Below are positions 25,581 to 35,751 of a stretch of 64,000 nucleotides of DNA, piece by piece. The position numbers and the translations under genes were made by a program. Origin of the DNA: Acidobacteriaceae bacterium (GTDB taxonomy: Bacteria; Acidobacteriota; Terriglobia; Terriglobales; Acidobacteriaceae); contig PLHW01000014.1 of assembly GCA_003139095.1 (NCBI GenBank), positions 88,669-152,668 of the forward strand, written 5' to 3'. The notes beneath the pieces are model-generated. The model did not search any database. It was not told where the DNA came from and saw only the letters and a list, made by a program, of their open reading frames with translations. Each line of letters opens with the position of its first letter. Positions within the stretch are counted from its first letter, which is position 1.

Positions 25581-25915
25581 AACCGACAGATTCGAAAATG
25601 GAAATGACGGCGGAGAATTTTCCCGCCCTGCATACGTTCCTGCGCGGTTATTTTCACGAGGATGTGGCCGACGAATACGGCACGCCTCCCGAAGCCGCCG
25701 ACCAGTTCTGCGAAGACGCCGACAGCGACGAGCGCCTGCCGGTAGCCCGCGAGTGGCAGAAAGTCATCGAAATCACCGAGGGCCAGCCGCCCGCCCTCAA
25801 CGCCGCATTAAAAAAGCTGGGCAGCGCCATTCGCCTCAAAGACGACGAGATCCCCGCCGTCTCGGCCATTTTCGCGCGCTGCCTCAAATCCATGCGCAAA
25901 GCCGCCAACGAGTGA
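25577..25915 (+). CDS. CdiI-like immunity protein
   Basis: 112 residues, cytoplasmic and acidic. It contains ENFPALHTFLRGYFHEDVAD and EYGTPPEAADQF, the hallmark of the CdiI family of contact-dependent-inhibition immunity proteins, then an all-helical C-terminal half (PALNAALKKLGSAIR). The ATG at 25577 overlaps the toxin stop (ATGA) and has GGAG 8 nt upstream; a GTG at 25568 is possible. Translational coupling with the upstream RNase A-like lipoprotein gene points to neutralisation of that toxin, as for cognate CdiI proteins. Confidence 0.82.
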   Translation: MKPTDSKMEMTAENFPALHTFLRGYFHEDVADEYGTPPEAADQFCEDADSDERLPVAREWQKVIEITEGQPPALNAALKKLGSAIRLKDDEIPAVSAIFARCLKSMRKAANE

Positions 25916-26101
25916 ACCCCGCCCTCTCGCTGGAATGGCCTTGGCAGACCCTCCGGGAGCATAATAATCCGGTGGCGAAAAAACATCCCCTTGTGACGTA
26001 GCTCACCGCCAACCTGTGTCTTAGCCGCTACTGTCTCTGCCAACGGGCGGCGCGTCCAGCAGGCGGTCTTTCGCCCGACTATCAACTTCAGGAGTCTCCC
26101 T

Positions 26102-27412
<1,311 letters not shown>

Positions 27413-27440
27413 CTACAAACGAATAATTACAAATCGGTAA

Positions 27441-27478
27441 ATGGCCACCGCATCGTAACGGATGCGGTGGCCATTTTT
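27441..27478 (+). terminator. Rho-independent terminator after gltA
   Basis: A 14-bp perfect stem (27441-27454 with 27461-27474; ATGGCCACCGCATC and its complement) with a 6-nt loop, followed by a T-run. It separates gltA from the convergent PilZ-TonB gene. Confidence 0.93.
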
Positions 27479-27558
27479 GCTTCTGCGCCCGATCACACGC
27501 TTGTGTCGCCGCAGACCCCTCCCATTACGGATCCTCGCATTTCCCCAAAAAATCCAGC

Positions 27559-28440
27559 TCAGTTCAGCCGGAACTCGACCGCAATCGTCGTTTCCACCGC
27601 AATCGCCCGGCCCATCGACTGGTACGGTTCAAACTTCCACAAACGCACCGCCTCGGCCGCCGATTTTTCCAGCACATCGTCTCCCGAAACCGGCTGCACC
27701 CGCTCCACCGATCCATCGGGAGCAATCACCGTGTCCAGCACCGCAACCCCTTGCTCGCCCGCCCGCCTCGCCTCCTCCGGATAGACCGGATCGATCTTCG
27801 ACACGATCCGCAGTTGCATCGTCTCCGGCGATACTCGCAAAGGCCTGTCCGGCGCGGTTTGTGTCCCAACCTCCAGTTCAGTCCACGAGCGTTGCCATTG
27901 CCACCAGCCCACCGCGCCCACCAGCAACATCGCCGCCAGCAGAGCCTGCAAGCCCTTCCGCTGAATCCGGATCCGCGGTCGCGTGTGGAAGCCGGGTTCC
28001 GCCCCGCTCAGATTGCTCGCCGAAGGCGCCGCAACCAATTCGGCAGCGTCAACTCTCGGCACCGCTTCAATTCGCGGCAACGTCTGCGCGTCGGCGACTG
28101 AGAGTCGGCTCGCCCAATAGCGGATCATCTCCTGCTCGCTCGCCGGCAGTCCCAGGAATTCAAATCCGCACCGCAGCCTTCCCTGATAACGCACCACCGC
28201 CCGCGCCCGCAACGGCACACCCAAATTCGGCAGCCGCAGTTCCACTGCTACGTGCTGGCCCGCACATACTTCGCCTGCCACCATCCCGCCCACACCCGTT
28301 TCGCTCAGGTCCGTGCAACGCCCCGGCATGTTTTCCGGCACGCCGGATCGCAGCACGATCACGTCCAGCGGAACGTCAATGAAATGTCGAGGGGATTTGC
28401 GGCGCGCTTTCTCAAGCGCCATCGACGGAGCTGCGCACAT
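27559..28440 (-). CDS. PilZ - transmembrane - TonB C-terminal fusion protein
   Basis: 293 residues. Residues about 10-115 form a PilZ domain with both c-di-GMP-binding motifs, RKSPR (14-18, RxxxR) and DLSETG (44-49, DxSxxG). One membrane helix lies at about 163-180 (GLQALLAAMLLVGAVGWW), and a TonB C-terminal domain at about 205-293 (KIDPVYPEEARRAGEQGVAV, VVxPDGSVERVQPVSGD-like, AAEAVRLWKFEPY). The order places PilZ in the cytoplasm and the TonB domain in the periplasm. It may tie c-di-GMP to energy transduction or envelope contact; there is no ExbB/ExbD nearby. The ATG at 28440 has GGAGG 8 nt upstream. It lies downstream of obg (111 bp). Confidence 0.88.
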   Translation of the reverse strand: MCAAPSMALEKARRKSPRHFIDVPLDVIVLRSGVPENMPGRCTDLSETGVGGMVAGEVCAGQHVAVELRLPNLGVPLRARAVVRYQGRLRCGFEFLGLPASEQEMIRYWASRLSVADAQTLPRIEAVPRVDAAELVAAPSASNLSGAEPGFHTRPRIRIQRKGLQALLAAMLLVGAVGWWQWQRSWTELEVGTQTAPDRPLRVSPETMQLRIVSKIDPVYPEEARRAGEQGVAVLDTVIAPDGSVERVQPVSGDDVLEKSAAEAVRLWKFEPYQSMGRAIAVETTIAVEFRLN

Positions 28441-28550
28441 CTTACTTCCTCCAACGAATGCGGCCTTTTCGAGAGTAAGCTGCGAAGAGTATATCGGAAA
28501 CCGCGCCGCGCTGTTCGCAGCAACCAGCGCCGTCGCGACCGCCACGATAG

Positions 28551-29609
28551 CTACCGAAGATCGACTGCTTCCGATTCTCTCGCCGAAGACGCGCTCGCCT
28601 CGCGCATGGCCCGCACTTCGTCCGCCATCGCAAACTTCAGCTTCTCAATCCCTTCGCCCGTTACGGCCGAGATCGGATAGAGCTTCAACTTTTTTCGCGT
28701 GCACCACTGTTTCAACTTCTTAAGCTTTTCCGGATTGGCCACATCGATCTTCGACGCCACCATGATCACCGGTTTCTTGTCGAGATCGGCGCCAAAGTTC
28801 TTCAACTCCTCGACGATGACCTCCACATCCTTCACCACGTCCGGCCGTCCACTCCCGTCCGATACATCCACCAGATGCACCAAAAGGCGCGTCCGCTCGA
28901 TGTGCCGCAAAAACTGCGTTCCCAGTCCCGCGCCGGTGTGCGCGCCCTCAATCAATCCCGGAATATCCGCCACTACAAAACTCGTTTCCTCTTTCTTGTC
29001 GCGCACCAGCACCACGCCCAGGTTCGGTTCGAGCGTGGTAAATGGGTAGTCCGCAATCTTTGGTCGCGCCGCGGAAATTCGCGAAATCAGCGTCGACTTC
29101 CCCACATTCGGATATCCCACCAGCCCCACGTCCGCGAGTAGCTTCAGCTCCAGCCGCAAAACCCGTTCTTCTCCCTCGCGTCCGTCTTCATGTTCGCGCG
29201 GCGCCTGGTGCGTGGAGGTTGCGAACCGCGCGTTGCCTCGCCCCCCGCGTCCGCCCCGCGCCACCACCACCCTCTCGTCCGCGCGCGAAAAGTCATACAC
29301 CTTTTCGCCGCTCTCTTCGTCGTAAACCACCGTCCCCACCGGTACTTTCAGAACAATGTCTTCCGCGTCGCGCCCCGTCTTGTTCGCGCCTTCTCCGTGG
29401 CGCCCACGCCCCGCTTTATATTCCGGATTAAATCGAAAATGCACCAGCGTATTGTGGCGCTCGCTCGATTCCATCCAGATGTCGCCACCCTTGCCGCCGT
29501 CGCCGCCCGACGGCCCGCCGCGCGGAACAAACTTCTCCCGCCGAAACGCCATGCAGCCGTTTCCGCCGTTCCCGGCCTTTACGCGAATTGTGGTTTCATC
29601 GATAAACAT
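28551..29609 (-). CDS. obg: Obg-family GTPase (ribosome assembly)
   Basis: 352 residues. The Obg fold is glycine-rich: [59 protein letters not shown]. The G domain has G1 [16 protein letters not shown]3 [18 protein letters not shown], and G4 (VASKIDV). It binds the 50S subunit and (p)ppGpp in the family. The C-terminus is short and lacks the Obg-specific OCT domain seen in Bacillus. The ATG at 29609 follows AGGTCC; the longer TTG frame is less likely. It belongs to the usual rplU-rpmA-obg neighbourhood, here separated by an opposite-strand CheX-like gene. Confidence 0.96.
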   Translation of the reverse strand: MFIDETTIRVKAGNGGNGCMAFRREKFVPRGGPSGGDGGKGGDIWMESSERHNTLVHFRFNPEYKAGRGRHGEGANKTGRDAEDIVLKVPVGTVVYDEESGEKVYDFSRADERVVVARGGRGGRGNARFATSTHQAPREHEDGREGEERVLRLELKLLADVGLVGYPNVGKSTLISRISAARPKIADYPFTTLEPNLGVVLVRDKKEETSFVVADIPGLIEGAHTGAGLGTQFLRHIERTRLLVHLVDVSDGSGRPDVVKDVEVIVEELKNFGADLDKKPVIMVASKIDVANPEKLKKLKQWCTRKKLKLYPISAVTGEGIEKLKFAMADEVRAMREASASSARESEAVDLR

Positions 29610-29825
29610 AAGGACCTGCAAACCAAATCGATCGATACAGATTCAGTCCAGTAAAGAAAAGGCCGCTTAAAACGCCGCCTCGCGCACCCCGAACGACGTA
29701 CCCTCCGAGCCCGCCCAGAATCAGAACTGAGTATAAAGGTCCAATCCCTTTTGCCCGCAGCAATCGAAGTCATGGAATCCCGCATTCTGCCGATCTATCT
29801 AAATGCGGCTCAAAAGAGCCGATCT

Positions 29826-30371
29826 ATGACTACGCCCAAAGTGGCCAGAAAAGCCGCGGACAAACCGACTGCACAGGGCGAACCCATGCTGCCACGCGCC
29901 CAATGGCGCGATGTCTTGCGCGAGGTCACGCTGGAGGTCTTCTCCACCATGACCGGCATTACTTTGACCTTCCCCGCCCCGAGCGACGAGGCCGCTCCCG
30001 CTCCTGCATCCGCGGATGCGTCCCTGAGCCCCCATGTCACCGGCATGATCGGGATCGCCGGCGCTATGCGCGCCGTGTTCAGCCTGCGTTGCAGCGATCG
30101 TGCTGCCATCACGATCGCCTCGCAGATGCTGATGATTTCCCTGGAGGAAGCAGCCGCACAGAAGTGCGATGCCATCGGCGAAGTCTCCAACATGATTGCC
30201 GGACACTTCAAACGCAAAATCGGATCGGGATCGAGCTGCACCTTGACCGTCCCCACCGTGGTCGTCGGCGGCAACTACACCATTCACTGTTTGGAAAAGG
30301 GGGAACGCCTTGAGTTCCCCGTCACGTGCGAGGGCGAGAGCCTGCTGGTCACTCTGGATATCCGCAGCTGA
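29826..30371 (+). CDS. CheX-like (CheC/CheX/FliY family) phosphatase-type protein
   Basis: 181 residues from the ATG at 29826 (AGAG 7 nt upstream; ATG 29772 gives 18 more residues). The core begins MLPRAQWRDVLREVTLEVFS, includes VTGMIGIAGAMRAVFSLRCS, and carries the catalytic-type E-x-x-N motif in DAIGEVSNMIAGHFKRKI, followed by a beta-rich end. CheX proteins remove phosphate from CheY-like regulators. No chemotaxis genes are nearby, so the partner is unknown. The gene sits on the opposite strand between rpmA and obg, an unusual position; it is convergent to rpmA with only 12 bp between stops. Confidence 0.82.
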   Translation: MTTPKVARKAADKPTAQGEPMLPRAQWRDVLREVTLEVFSTMTGITLTFPAPSDEAAPAPASADASLSPHVTGMIGIAGAMRAVFSLRCSDRAAITIASQMLMISLEEAAAQKCDAIGEVSNMIAGHFKRKIGSGSSCTLTVPTVVVGGNYTIHCLEKGERLEFPVTCEGESLLVTLDIRS

Positions 30372-30383
30372 TCCAGCCGCAGC

Positions 30384-30647
30384 CTAGTTCACTTCCAACG
30401 GCTCGACCATTACGAACTTTCCCATCGAACCCTTGTCCAGAAACTTGATCTTGCCCGTGACTTTCGCGAACAGCGTATCGTCTTTGCCTCGGCCCACGTT
30501 CAGCCCGGGCTTTACCCGCGTGCCCCGCTGCCGCACGATGATCGTGCCGCCCGGCACCACCTGTCCGCCGAATGCCTTAAACCCAAGCCGCTGCGCGTTT
30601 GAGTCGCGCCCGTTTCGTGAAGTGCCCTGTCCTTTTTTGTGCGCCAT
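30384..30647 (-). CDS. rpmA: 50S ribosomal protein bL27
   Basis: 87 residues with the standard bL27 sequence: [60 protein letters not shown]. The N-terminus reaches the peptidyl-transferase centre in the family; there is no long cleavable extension. It lies downstream of rplU on the same strand with a 158-bp spacer holding a dispersed repeat. Confidence 0.98.
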   Translation of the reverse strand: MAHKKGQGTSRNGRDSNAQRLGFKAFGGQVVPGGTIIVRQRGTRVKPGLNVGRGKDDTLFAKVTGKIKFLDKGSMGKFVMVEPLEVN

Positions 30648-30706
30648 AATCTCAATCCCAATGTGGCCAGTTGCCAGAAAAATCAGTTCTCAGCCAACCC
30701 TTAAGC

Positions 30707-30800
30707 TGTCATCGATAAGTTGTCATCGAATACGTTGTCATCCTGAGCGAGCAGATTGGCTCGCCAAGCGAGACAATCCGCGGACTCGAAGAATCTCTGC
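30707..30800. repeat. Dispersed repeat fragment between rplU and rpmA
   Basis: Three copies of TTGTCATCGA/TGTCATCC spaced 14-15 bp (30707, 30721, 30736), then CCTGAGCGAGC and an AATCTCTGCGGCCG end close to the rplU stop. A related TGTCATTCCGACCG...GGAATCT fragment is at 43021-43048. This resembles short dispersed repeats seen in acidobacterial intergenic regions. Confidence 0.5.
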
Positions 30801-30805
30801 GGCCG

Positions 30806-31261
30806 TTACTTCTTCTTCGTCGCCTTCTTCGCCCCGGCCTTCTTCGCCGCTTTTTTCTTCGCCGGTTTCGCCGAAGCCTCCGCCTCGTGATCTCCCGCCG
30901 GCGCTGCCTTCACCTTCTTCTCTTTCTTGGGCAGCTCGGGCGCTTTGAACGACTGCCCGTCAAATGCGATCTCGGTGATGCGCACGGCGTTGTAATCCTG
31001 GCGGTGCCCGCGCAACTTCTTGTATTGTTTTTTGCGCTTGTAATGGAAGACGAGAATCTTCGCGCCCCGTCCCTGCTCGACGATTTCGCCGCTCACCATG
31101 GCGCCCTCGCCGGGCCGCACCACTTTGCCCGCTTCGGCCGATATCGCCACCACGTCGCTGAACTGCACTCGACCGTCCGTGCCATTCATCTTCTCGACCC
31201 GGATCACATCCCCCGGCGCCACCTTATACTGCTTACCACCTGCGCGGATCACCGCGTACAT
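30806..31261 (-). CDS. rplU: 50S ribosomal protein bL21 with Lys/Ala-rich C-terminal extension
   Basis: 151 residues. The core is bL21: MYAVIRAGGKQYKVAPGDVI, FHYKRKKQYKKLRGHRQDYN, and ITEIAFDGQ. The usual protein ends near residue 103; here about 45 extra residues follow, rich in Lys and Ala (PAKKKAAKKAGAKKATKKK). Such basic tails occur in bL21 of several phyla and probably add rRNA contacts. The ATG at 31261 has GGAGGA upstream. It is first gene of the rplU-rpmA pair. Confidence 0.97.
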   Translation of the reverse strand: MYAVIRAGGKQYKVAPGDVIRVEKMNGTDGRVQFSDVVAISAEAGKVVRPGEGAMVSGEIVEQGRGAKILVFHYKRKKQYKKLRGHRQDYNAVRITEIAFDGQSFKAPELPKKEKKVKAAPAGDHEAEASAKPAKKKAAKKAGAKKATKKK

Positions 31262-31274
31262 AAGTCCTCCAATT

Positions 31275-31323
31275 GCCCGTATCGGGCGGACACTGTTCTC
31301 CGCCCGCGCCAAGCTTGCTTGGC
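31275..31323 (-). other. Two hairpins in the rplU leader
   Basis: In the mRNA leader of rplU, GCCCG-ATA-CGGGC (31275-31287) and GCCAAGCAAGCTTGGC (31308-31323) can fold. Many rplU operons have structured leaders for autogenous control; a direct match to the described L21 leader families could not be confirmed. The rest of the 31262-31544 gap shows nothing else. Confidence 0.35.
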
Positions 31324-31544
31324 TCTTCAAAATCTTCTGCTTGCTGTTTTCCCGCTGCGGCTTATGACCAGAAACGCGGCGCGGCCCAGAACGGGTCCGC
31401 AGGTACAGGCAAACTCTACTATCTTATCGTGCCGTGTAAAAATCGGTCAACCAGAGCACGCAGGCAACGGGCCCTGCACCCATCCCCCACGCGCCTGGCA
31501 ACTTCCTTATCGCTGGCTCCCCAACCGCCAAATCGCCGGCGAAA

Positions 31545-32165
31545 TCACTCTTTCGCAGCCGCCTTGTAGCCGGCGGATTTGGCTTCCGACTCGGTCATGA
31601 ATTTTCCTTCCTTGGTCTTTCCATACCAGCGCCCACTCTTGTGATAAACACCGGTGCTCGTGTTGACCCAAACCTTGCCACTCGATTTCGCGTCCGCGAT
31701 CTCCTGGCTCGAAGCAGTCGTCTTGCCGGAACTCGACGCGTCTTTTGGTTTTGGGCTCGGGCTTGGGCTGGGCGCTGGAGTTGGGTGCGGCTCGGGATGC
31801 GGTTGGCCTGTGTCCGCGGCCGCCTTCGTATCGCTTTTCGCCACTGGCTTCGCTGAGTCGGATGCCATGGGGCTCGCCGATCCCGCGTCCGCTGCCTTCG
31901 ATTTCTTGTGGCTCTTCTTGCTCGTCGTAGCGGAAGTGTCATCGGCTGCTTTCTTGTCTGCCGCCTTTGTGTCGTCGGCCGCCTTCGCATCCTCCGCTGC
32001 CGCCTTGTCTTTCTTCGCCTTCTTTTTCGACTTCTTGGTTGTCGTATCGCTGCTGGTTGTGTCGCTTGAACTCTCCTGCGCCGTCGCCAACGCCGGCGCG
32101 CCCGCTACGAGCACCATGAAACAGAAAAGGACCATCCACAAAGTAACGTTTCTTTTTGCGTTCAT
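31545..32165 (-). CDS. Secreted Lys/Ala/Ser-rich protein with C-terminal sunset-like motif
   Basis: 206 residues. The signal peptide (NVTLWMVLFCFMVLVAGAPA) is followed by a long low-complexity region of Lys, Ala, Asp and Ser repeats (KKSKKKAKKDKAAAEDAKAA), a Pro/Ser stretch (HPTPAPSPSPSPKPK) and a conserved-looking end: VWVNTSTGVYHKSGRWYGKT and MTESEAKSAGYKAA. The end resembles the small domain with pattern VYH-x-x-G-x-x-Y...EA-x-x-x-GY found in Ada/nuclease-like proteins, but without the Cys. Function unknown, possibly cell-wall or DNA contact. The ATG at 32165 is selected because AGGAA precedes it. Confidence 0.78.
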   Translation of the reverse strand: MNAKRNVTLWMVLFCFMVLVAGAPALATAQESSSDTTSSDTTTKKSKKKAKKDKAAAEDAKAADDTKAADKKAADDTSATTSKKSHKKSKAADAGSASPMASDSAKPVAKSDTKAAADTGQPHPEPHPTPAPSPSPSPKPKDASSSGKTTASSQEIADAKSSGKVWVNTSTGVYHKSGRWYGKTKEGKFMTESEAKSAGYKAAAKE

Positions 32166-32457
32166 TGATTTCCTCATGAATTCGGGACGCTTTGTCCCCA
32201 AGATTAAAATCATTTTGAACTGATTTTTACTGACTTGCCTTACGGATGCGGTGCGGAAAGCCCCGCCATGATTACACTGGGGCGAACTTCTGGTCAACAA
32301 GAACTAGCAGGGCCCGTCCACTCGAAAGGGAAGGCGCCCCTCTTCGCGTCCACTTAAGAACGCGCACACAGTTCGCTGGTGAATGGAGCGGGACGGTCCG
32401 CCTACCGAATCGTGCAGTCCGTCCCGTAAGACTTTCAACTACAGCTGGACAATTCCC

Positions 32458-33723
32458 CTACGCGTAAATTCCGCGCTGCCGGATCGTGTACGCCACCCGG
32501 TCGATCGCCAGCATATATGCGGCGATTCGATTGTTCACTCCATGCGTCTCCGAGTAGCGAACCACATCCTCGAACGCCGTCACCATGATGTCCCCCAGGC
32601 GCTCGTTCACTTCCGACTCTTTCCAGAAATATCCCTGCCGGTCCTGCACCCACTCGAAATACGACGTCGTCACGCCGCCCGCGTTGGCCAGAATATCCGG
32701 AATCACAAACACCTTCTTCTCCGCCAGAATGTCATCCGCCGCGGCCGTCGTCGGCCCATTCGCGCCCTCGGCCAGAATTTTGCACTTCACCCGGTCCGCG
32801 TTCTGGCTCGTGATCACATTCTCCGTCGCCGCCGGAATCAGAATGTCGCAATCTTCCAGCAACAGATCGTTGCTGTCATATTTGTCCGCCCCTGCAAATC
32901 CATGGATCGTCCCATTGCGCTGCCGGAACTCCCACAATTGTTCCAGGTCGATTCCCTTGGTGTTGTACAGCCCTCCACCCACCTCAAGAATCCCAATCAC
33001 TTTATATCCCGCCTCGGCCATCAGCCGGGCCGCGTTCGACCCCACATTCCCAAAGCCCTGCACGATCACCCGTGTTTCATTGCGATTCAATCTCAACTTC
33101 TTTACCGCCTGGTCGCACACCATCAGCACGCCGCGCCCCGTGGCCTCGCGCCGCCCGCGCGATCCGCCAATGTTGATCGGCTTGCCCGTCACCACTGCCG
33201 TCACCGTCTGGCGCGCGTGCATCGAGTACGTGTCCATCATCCACGCCATGATCTGCTCATTCGTGTTCACGTCCGGCGCGGGCACGTCCTTCTCCGGGCC
33301 AATAAATTCGAATAGCTCCGCCGTGTAGCGCCGCGTCATTCGCTCCAGTTCGCCCATCGACATTTTGTGCGGATCGCAAATAATTCCGCCCTTCGCCCCG
33401 CCAAACGGAATATTCACCACCGCGCACTTCCACGTCATCCAGCTCGCCAGCGCCCGCACTTCGTCCAGATTGACGTCCGGCGCATAGCGAATCCCGCCCT
33501 TCGCCGGCCCGCGCGCAATCGAGTGCTGCACCCGGTATCCGGTAAACACCTCCAAGTGCCCGTCGTCCATCTGCACCGGAATATGCACGATGATCTCGCG
33601 GCTGGGGCTGCGCAACACCCGCCATAGTCCCTCATCCAGGTTCAACTTGCGCGCGGCCAGGTCGAAGCGCGCCGCTTGCGCCTGCCACGGATTAGTTTCC
33701 TGCTCCAGATCGATGGTCTTCAT
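32458..33723 (-). CDS. gdhA: Glutamate dehydrogenase
   Basis: 421 residues; interconverts glutamate with 2-oxoglutarate and ammonia. Signatures: [40 protein letters not shown] with KGGI (catalytic Lys region), [19 protein letters not shown], the Rossmann motif [20 protein letters not shown], and [11 protein letters not shown]. Length and motifs match the hexameric GluDH type II family (NAD- or dual-specific). GGGGAG lies 6 nt before the ATG. The gene is alone; upstream 300 bp carry a dispersed repeat and the trpE promoter. Confidence 0.97.
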   Translation of the reverse strand: MKTIDLEQETNPWQAQAARFDLAARKLNLDEGLWRVLRSPSREIIVHIPVQMDDGHLEVFTGYRVQHSIARGPAKGGIRYAPDVNLDEVRALASWMTWKCAVVNIPFGGAKGGIICDPHKMSMGELERMTRRYTAELFEFIGPEKDVPAPDVNTNEQIMAWMMDTYSMHARQTVTAVVTGKPINIGGSRGRREATGRGVLMVCDQAVKKLRLNRNETRVIVQGFGNVGSNAARLMAEAGYKVIGILEVGGGLYNTKGIDLEQLWEFRQRNGTIHGFAGADKYDSNDLLLEDCDILIPAATENVITSQNADRVKCKILAEGANGPTTAAADDILAEKKVFVIPDILANAGGVTTSYFEWVQDRQGYFWKESEVNERLGDIMVTAFEDVVRYSETHGVNNRIAAYMLAIDRVAYTIRQRGIYA

Positions 33724-33932
33724 AGCATCTCCCCAATAATTTCTCGCGATGATGGCTTGGTATTTCGCTGACGAGCTTTTCGCGATCGATTAAAAAGTCC
33801 AGATCGCAAACTCCGAAAGTATATGGCTACGCCCAAACTTCAAGCAAGTTCACCCCACCCCGGCCCGCAGCCACATCTTACAATCTGTTTGCAATTCGCT
33901 GGCAATCCCCATCTCAGACTGTTTAGCCCATT

Positions 33933-33962
33933 TTCTCCGCGTACTCTGCGACCTCTGCGTTT
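33933..33962. repeat. Dispersed CTCCGCG...CTCTGCG repeat fragment (gdhA-trpE gap)
   Basis: TTCTCCGCGTACTCTGCGAC and CTCTGCGTTT in the 299-bp gap between gdhA and trpE. A related string is at 63838-63867 (CCTCCGCGATCTCTGGGTAC and CTCTGCGGTTA). Short dispersed fragments; no gene in the gap. Confidence 0.45.
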
Positions 33963-34005
33963 AAAGCTCTCCCCCGGAACTGAAACGCACCCGCCATTCC
34001 CACCT

Positions 34006-34011
34006 ATAATG
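34006..34011 (+). promoter_or_regulatory. Candidate -10 box of trpE
   Basis: A consensus TATAAT ends about 11 nt before the trpE ATG, and no Shine-Dalgarno sequence follows it. It predicts a leader of only a few nucleotides, leaving no room for a trp attenuator. Confidence 0.45.
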
Positions 34012-34022
34012 TTTCCTCAGCC

Positions 34023-35633
34023 ATGATCCGCCCCGACCTCAAAGAATTCTCCCGCCTCGCCCGCGCGGCCACGCTCGTCCCCGTCGCCAAGTCCATCTCC
34101 GCCGACCTGCTCACTCCCGTCTCCGCCTTCCTCGCCGTCGCCGCCAACGAGCCCGATGCCTTCCTCCTCGAATCCGTCGAAGGCGGCGAAAAAATTGGCC
34201 GCTACACTTTCCTCGGCTTCCGTCCCTTCCTCCGCCTCGAGTCGCGAGGCGACCAGATCACCATTCACCGCAACTCCTCCAGCCCGCGCAAAAAGCCTCT
34301 TACCGCCAAGTCCGCCCGCATCCCCAGAATCGAAACTCGCACCGCCAGCGTCTTCGACGTCATCAAGGAACTCCTCCACCAGCACCGTCCCGCTCACGTC
34401 GATGGCCTTCCACCCTTCACCGCCGGAGCCGTCGGCTACTGCGCCTACGACATCGTTCGTCAGCTCGAAAACATCGGCACGCATGCCCGCTCTCAGGCCA
34501 AAGACGACCTCCACGTCCCCGACTGCGTCCTCATGTTCTTCGATCGCGTCCTCGCCTTCGATCACCTTCGCCACCAGATCCACATCGTCGCCTCCGCCGA
34601 CGTCACCTCCGAATCGCCCAAATCGGCCTACCAGCGCGCCCTTCGCGACATCGCTTCCATCGAGCGCAAGCTCGCGGCCGGATGGAAGCCCTCCCGCCTA
34701 AATGCGCCGTCGCGCCCCGCCGCCAAGTCCAGGCTCAAAGTCCGCCCCCGCACTCCCAAGGCAAAATTTCTCGCCAGCGTCCGCCGCGCCAAGGAATACA
34801 TTGCCGCCGGCGACATCTTCCAGGTCGTGCTCTCCCAGCGCTGGGATTTCGAGCCTGGCATCGCTCCCTTCGATCTCTATCGCGCCCTCCGCACCGTCAA
34901 TCCTTCGCCCTACATGTATTTCCTCCGCTTCGGCGCAGGTGGAGCGACGGGCGTCCGCGCCCGCTCAGCAAAGAACTCCGCCAACGAATGGAGCGCCGCG
35001 CTGCACGTCCTCGGCTCCTCCCCCGAAATGCTTGTCCGCGCCGCCGGCCGCAAGCTCGAATACCGTCCCATCGCCGGCACTCACCCGCGCGGCAAAGACG
35101 AAGCTGAAGACGCCGCTCTCGAAAAGAAAATGCTCGCCGACGAAAAAGAGCGCGCCGAGCACGTCATGCTCGTCGACCTCGGCCGCAACGATCTCGGCCG
35201 CGTCAGCGAATACGGTTCCGTCAAAGTTCGCGACCTCATGTACGTCGAGCGCTACTCCCACGTCATGCACATCGTCTCCGCCCTCGAAGGCCGCCTTCGC
35301 CCCGAACTCGACGTCATGGACGCCTTCGCCTCCTGCTTTCCCGCCGGCACCCTCAGCGGCGCCCCCAAAGTCCGCGCCATGCAGATCATCGAAGAGCTGG
35401 AACCCGCCCGCCGCGGCCTCTACGGAGGCTCCGTCCTCTACGCCGACTTCGCCGGCAACCTCGATTCCTGCATCGCCATCCGCACCCTGCTGATGAAAGG
35501 CAAAAAAGCCTACCTCCAGGCCGGCGCCGGCATCGTAGCCGACTCCGACCCCCAACGCGAATTCGAAGAAACCGAAAATAAATCCCGCGCCATCCTCCGC
35601 GCCGTAGACCTCGCCCGCTCCGGCATGGGATAA
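34023..35633 (+). CDS. trpE: Anthranilate synthase component I
   Basis: 536 residues; makes anthranilate from chorismate with ammonia from TrpG. The N-terminal regulatory part has FLLESVEGGEKIGRYTFLGF (LLES Trp-binding type motif). The chorismate-binding domain has VVLSQRWDFE, VLGSSPEMLVRA, YRPIAGTHPRGKDEAED, MLVDLGRNDLGRVSEYG, and FPAGTLSGAPKVRAMQIIEE. About 20 extra residues (GGATGVRARSAKNSANEWS) sit in the loop before SSPE, rich in small and polar residues. Aminodeoxychorismate synthase PabB is less likely because of the long N-terminal domain. No trpG follows; the next gene is unrelated. Confidence 0.95.
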   Translation: MIRPDLKEFSRLARAATLVPVAKSISADLLTPVSAFLAVAANEPDAFLLESVEGGEKIGRYTFLGFRPFLRLESRGDQITIHRNSSSPRKKPLTAKSARIPRIETRTASVFDVIKELLHQHRPAHVDGLPPFTAGAVGYCAYDIVRQLENIGTHARSQAKDDLHVPDCVLMFFDRVLAFDHLRHQIHIVASADVTSESPKSAYQRALRDIASIERKLAAGWKPSRLNAPSRPAAKSRLKVRPRTPKAKFLASVRRAKEYIAAGDIFQVVLSQRWDFEPGIAPFDLYRALRTVNPSPYMYFLRFGAGGATGVRARSAKNSANEWSAALHVLGSSPEMLVRAAGRKLEYRPIAGTHPRGKDEAEDAALEKKMLADEKERAEHVMLVDLGRNDLGRVSEYGSVKVRDLMYVERYSHVMHIVSALEGRLRPELDVMDAFASCFPAGTLSGAPKVRAMQIIEELEPARRGLYGGSVLYADFAGNLDSCIAIRTLLMKGKKAYLQAGAGIVADSDPQREFEETENKSRAILRAVDLARSGMG

Positions 35634-35751
35634 CAAGCCACTAACAGAACTCTCGCCACGTACTCCTCGCCCTTGACATACTCCGCCGCCAAGGCCTACG
35701 CTTCGCTTGGCGGTTCCCCCCACGCTACAACTTCCATCCTTGGAGGTCATC

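Noticed and set aside
33763-34022. trp attenuator before trpE
   Set aside because: No short Trp-codon-rich leader ORF and the likely -10 box lies only about 11 nt before the start codon.
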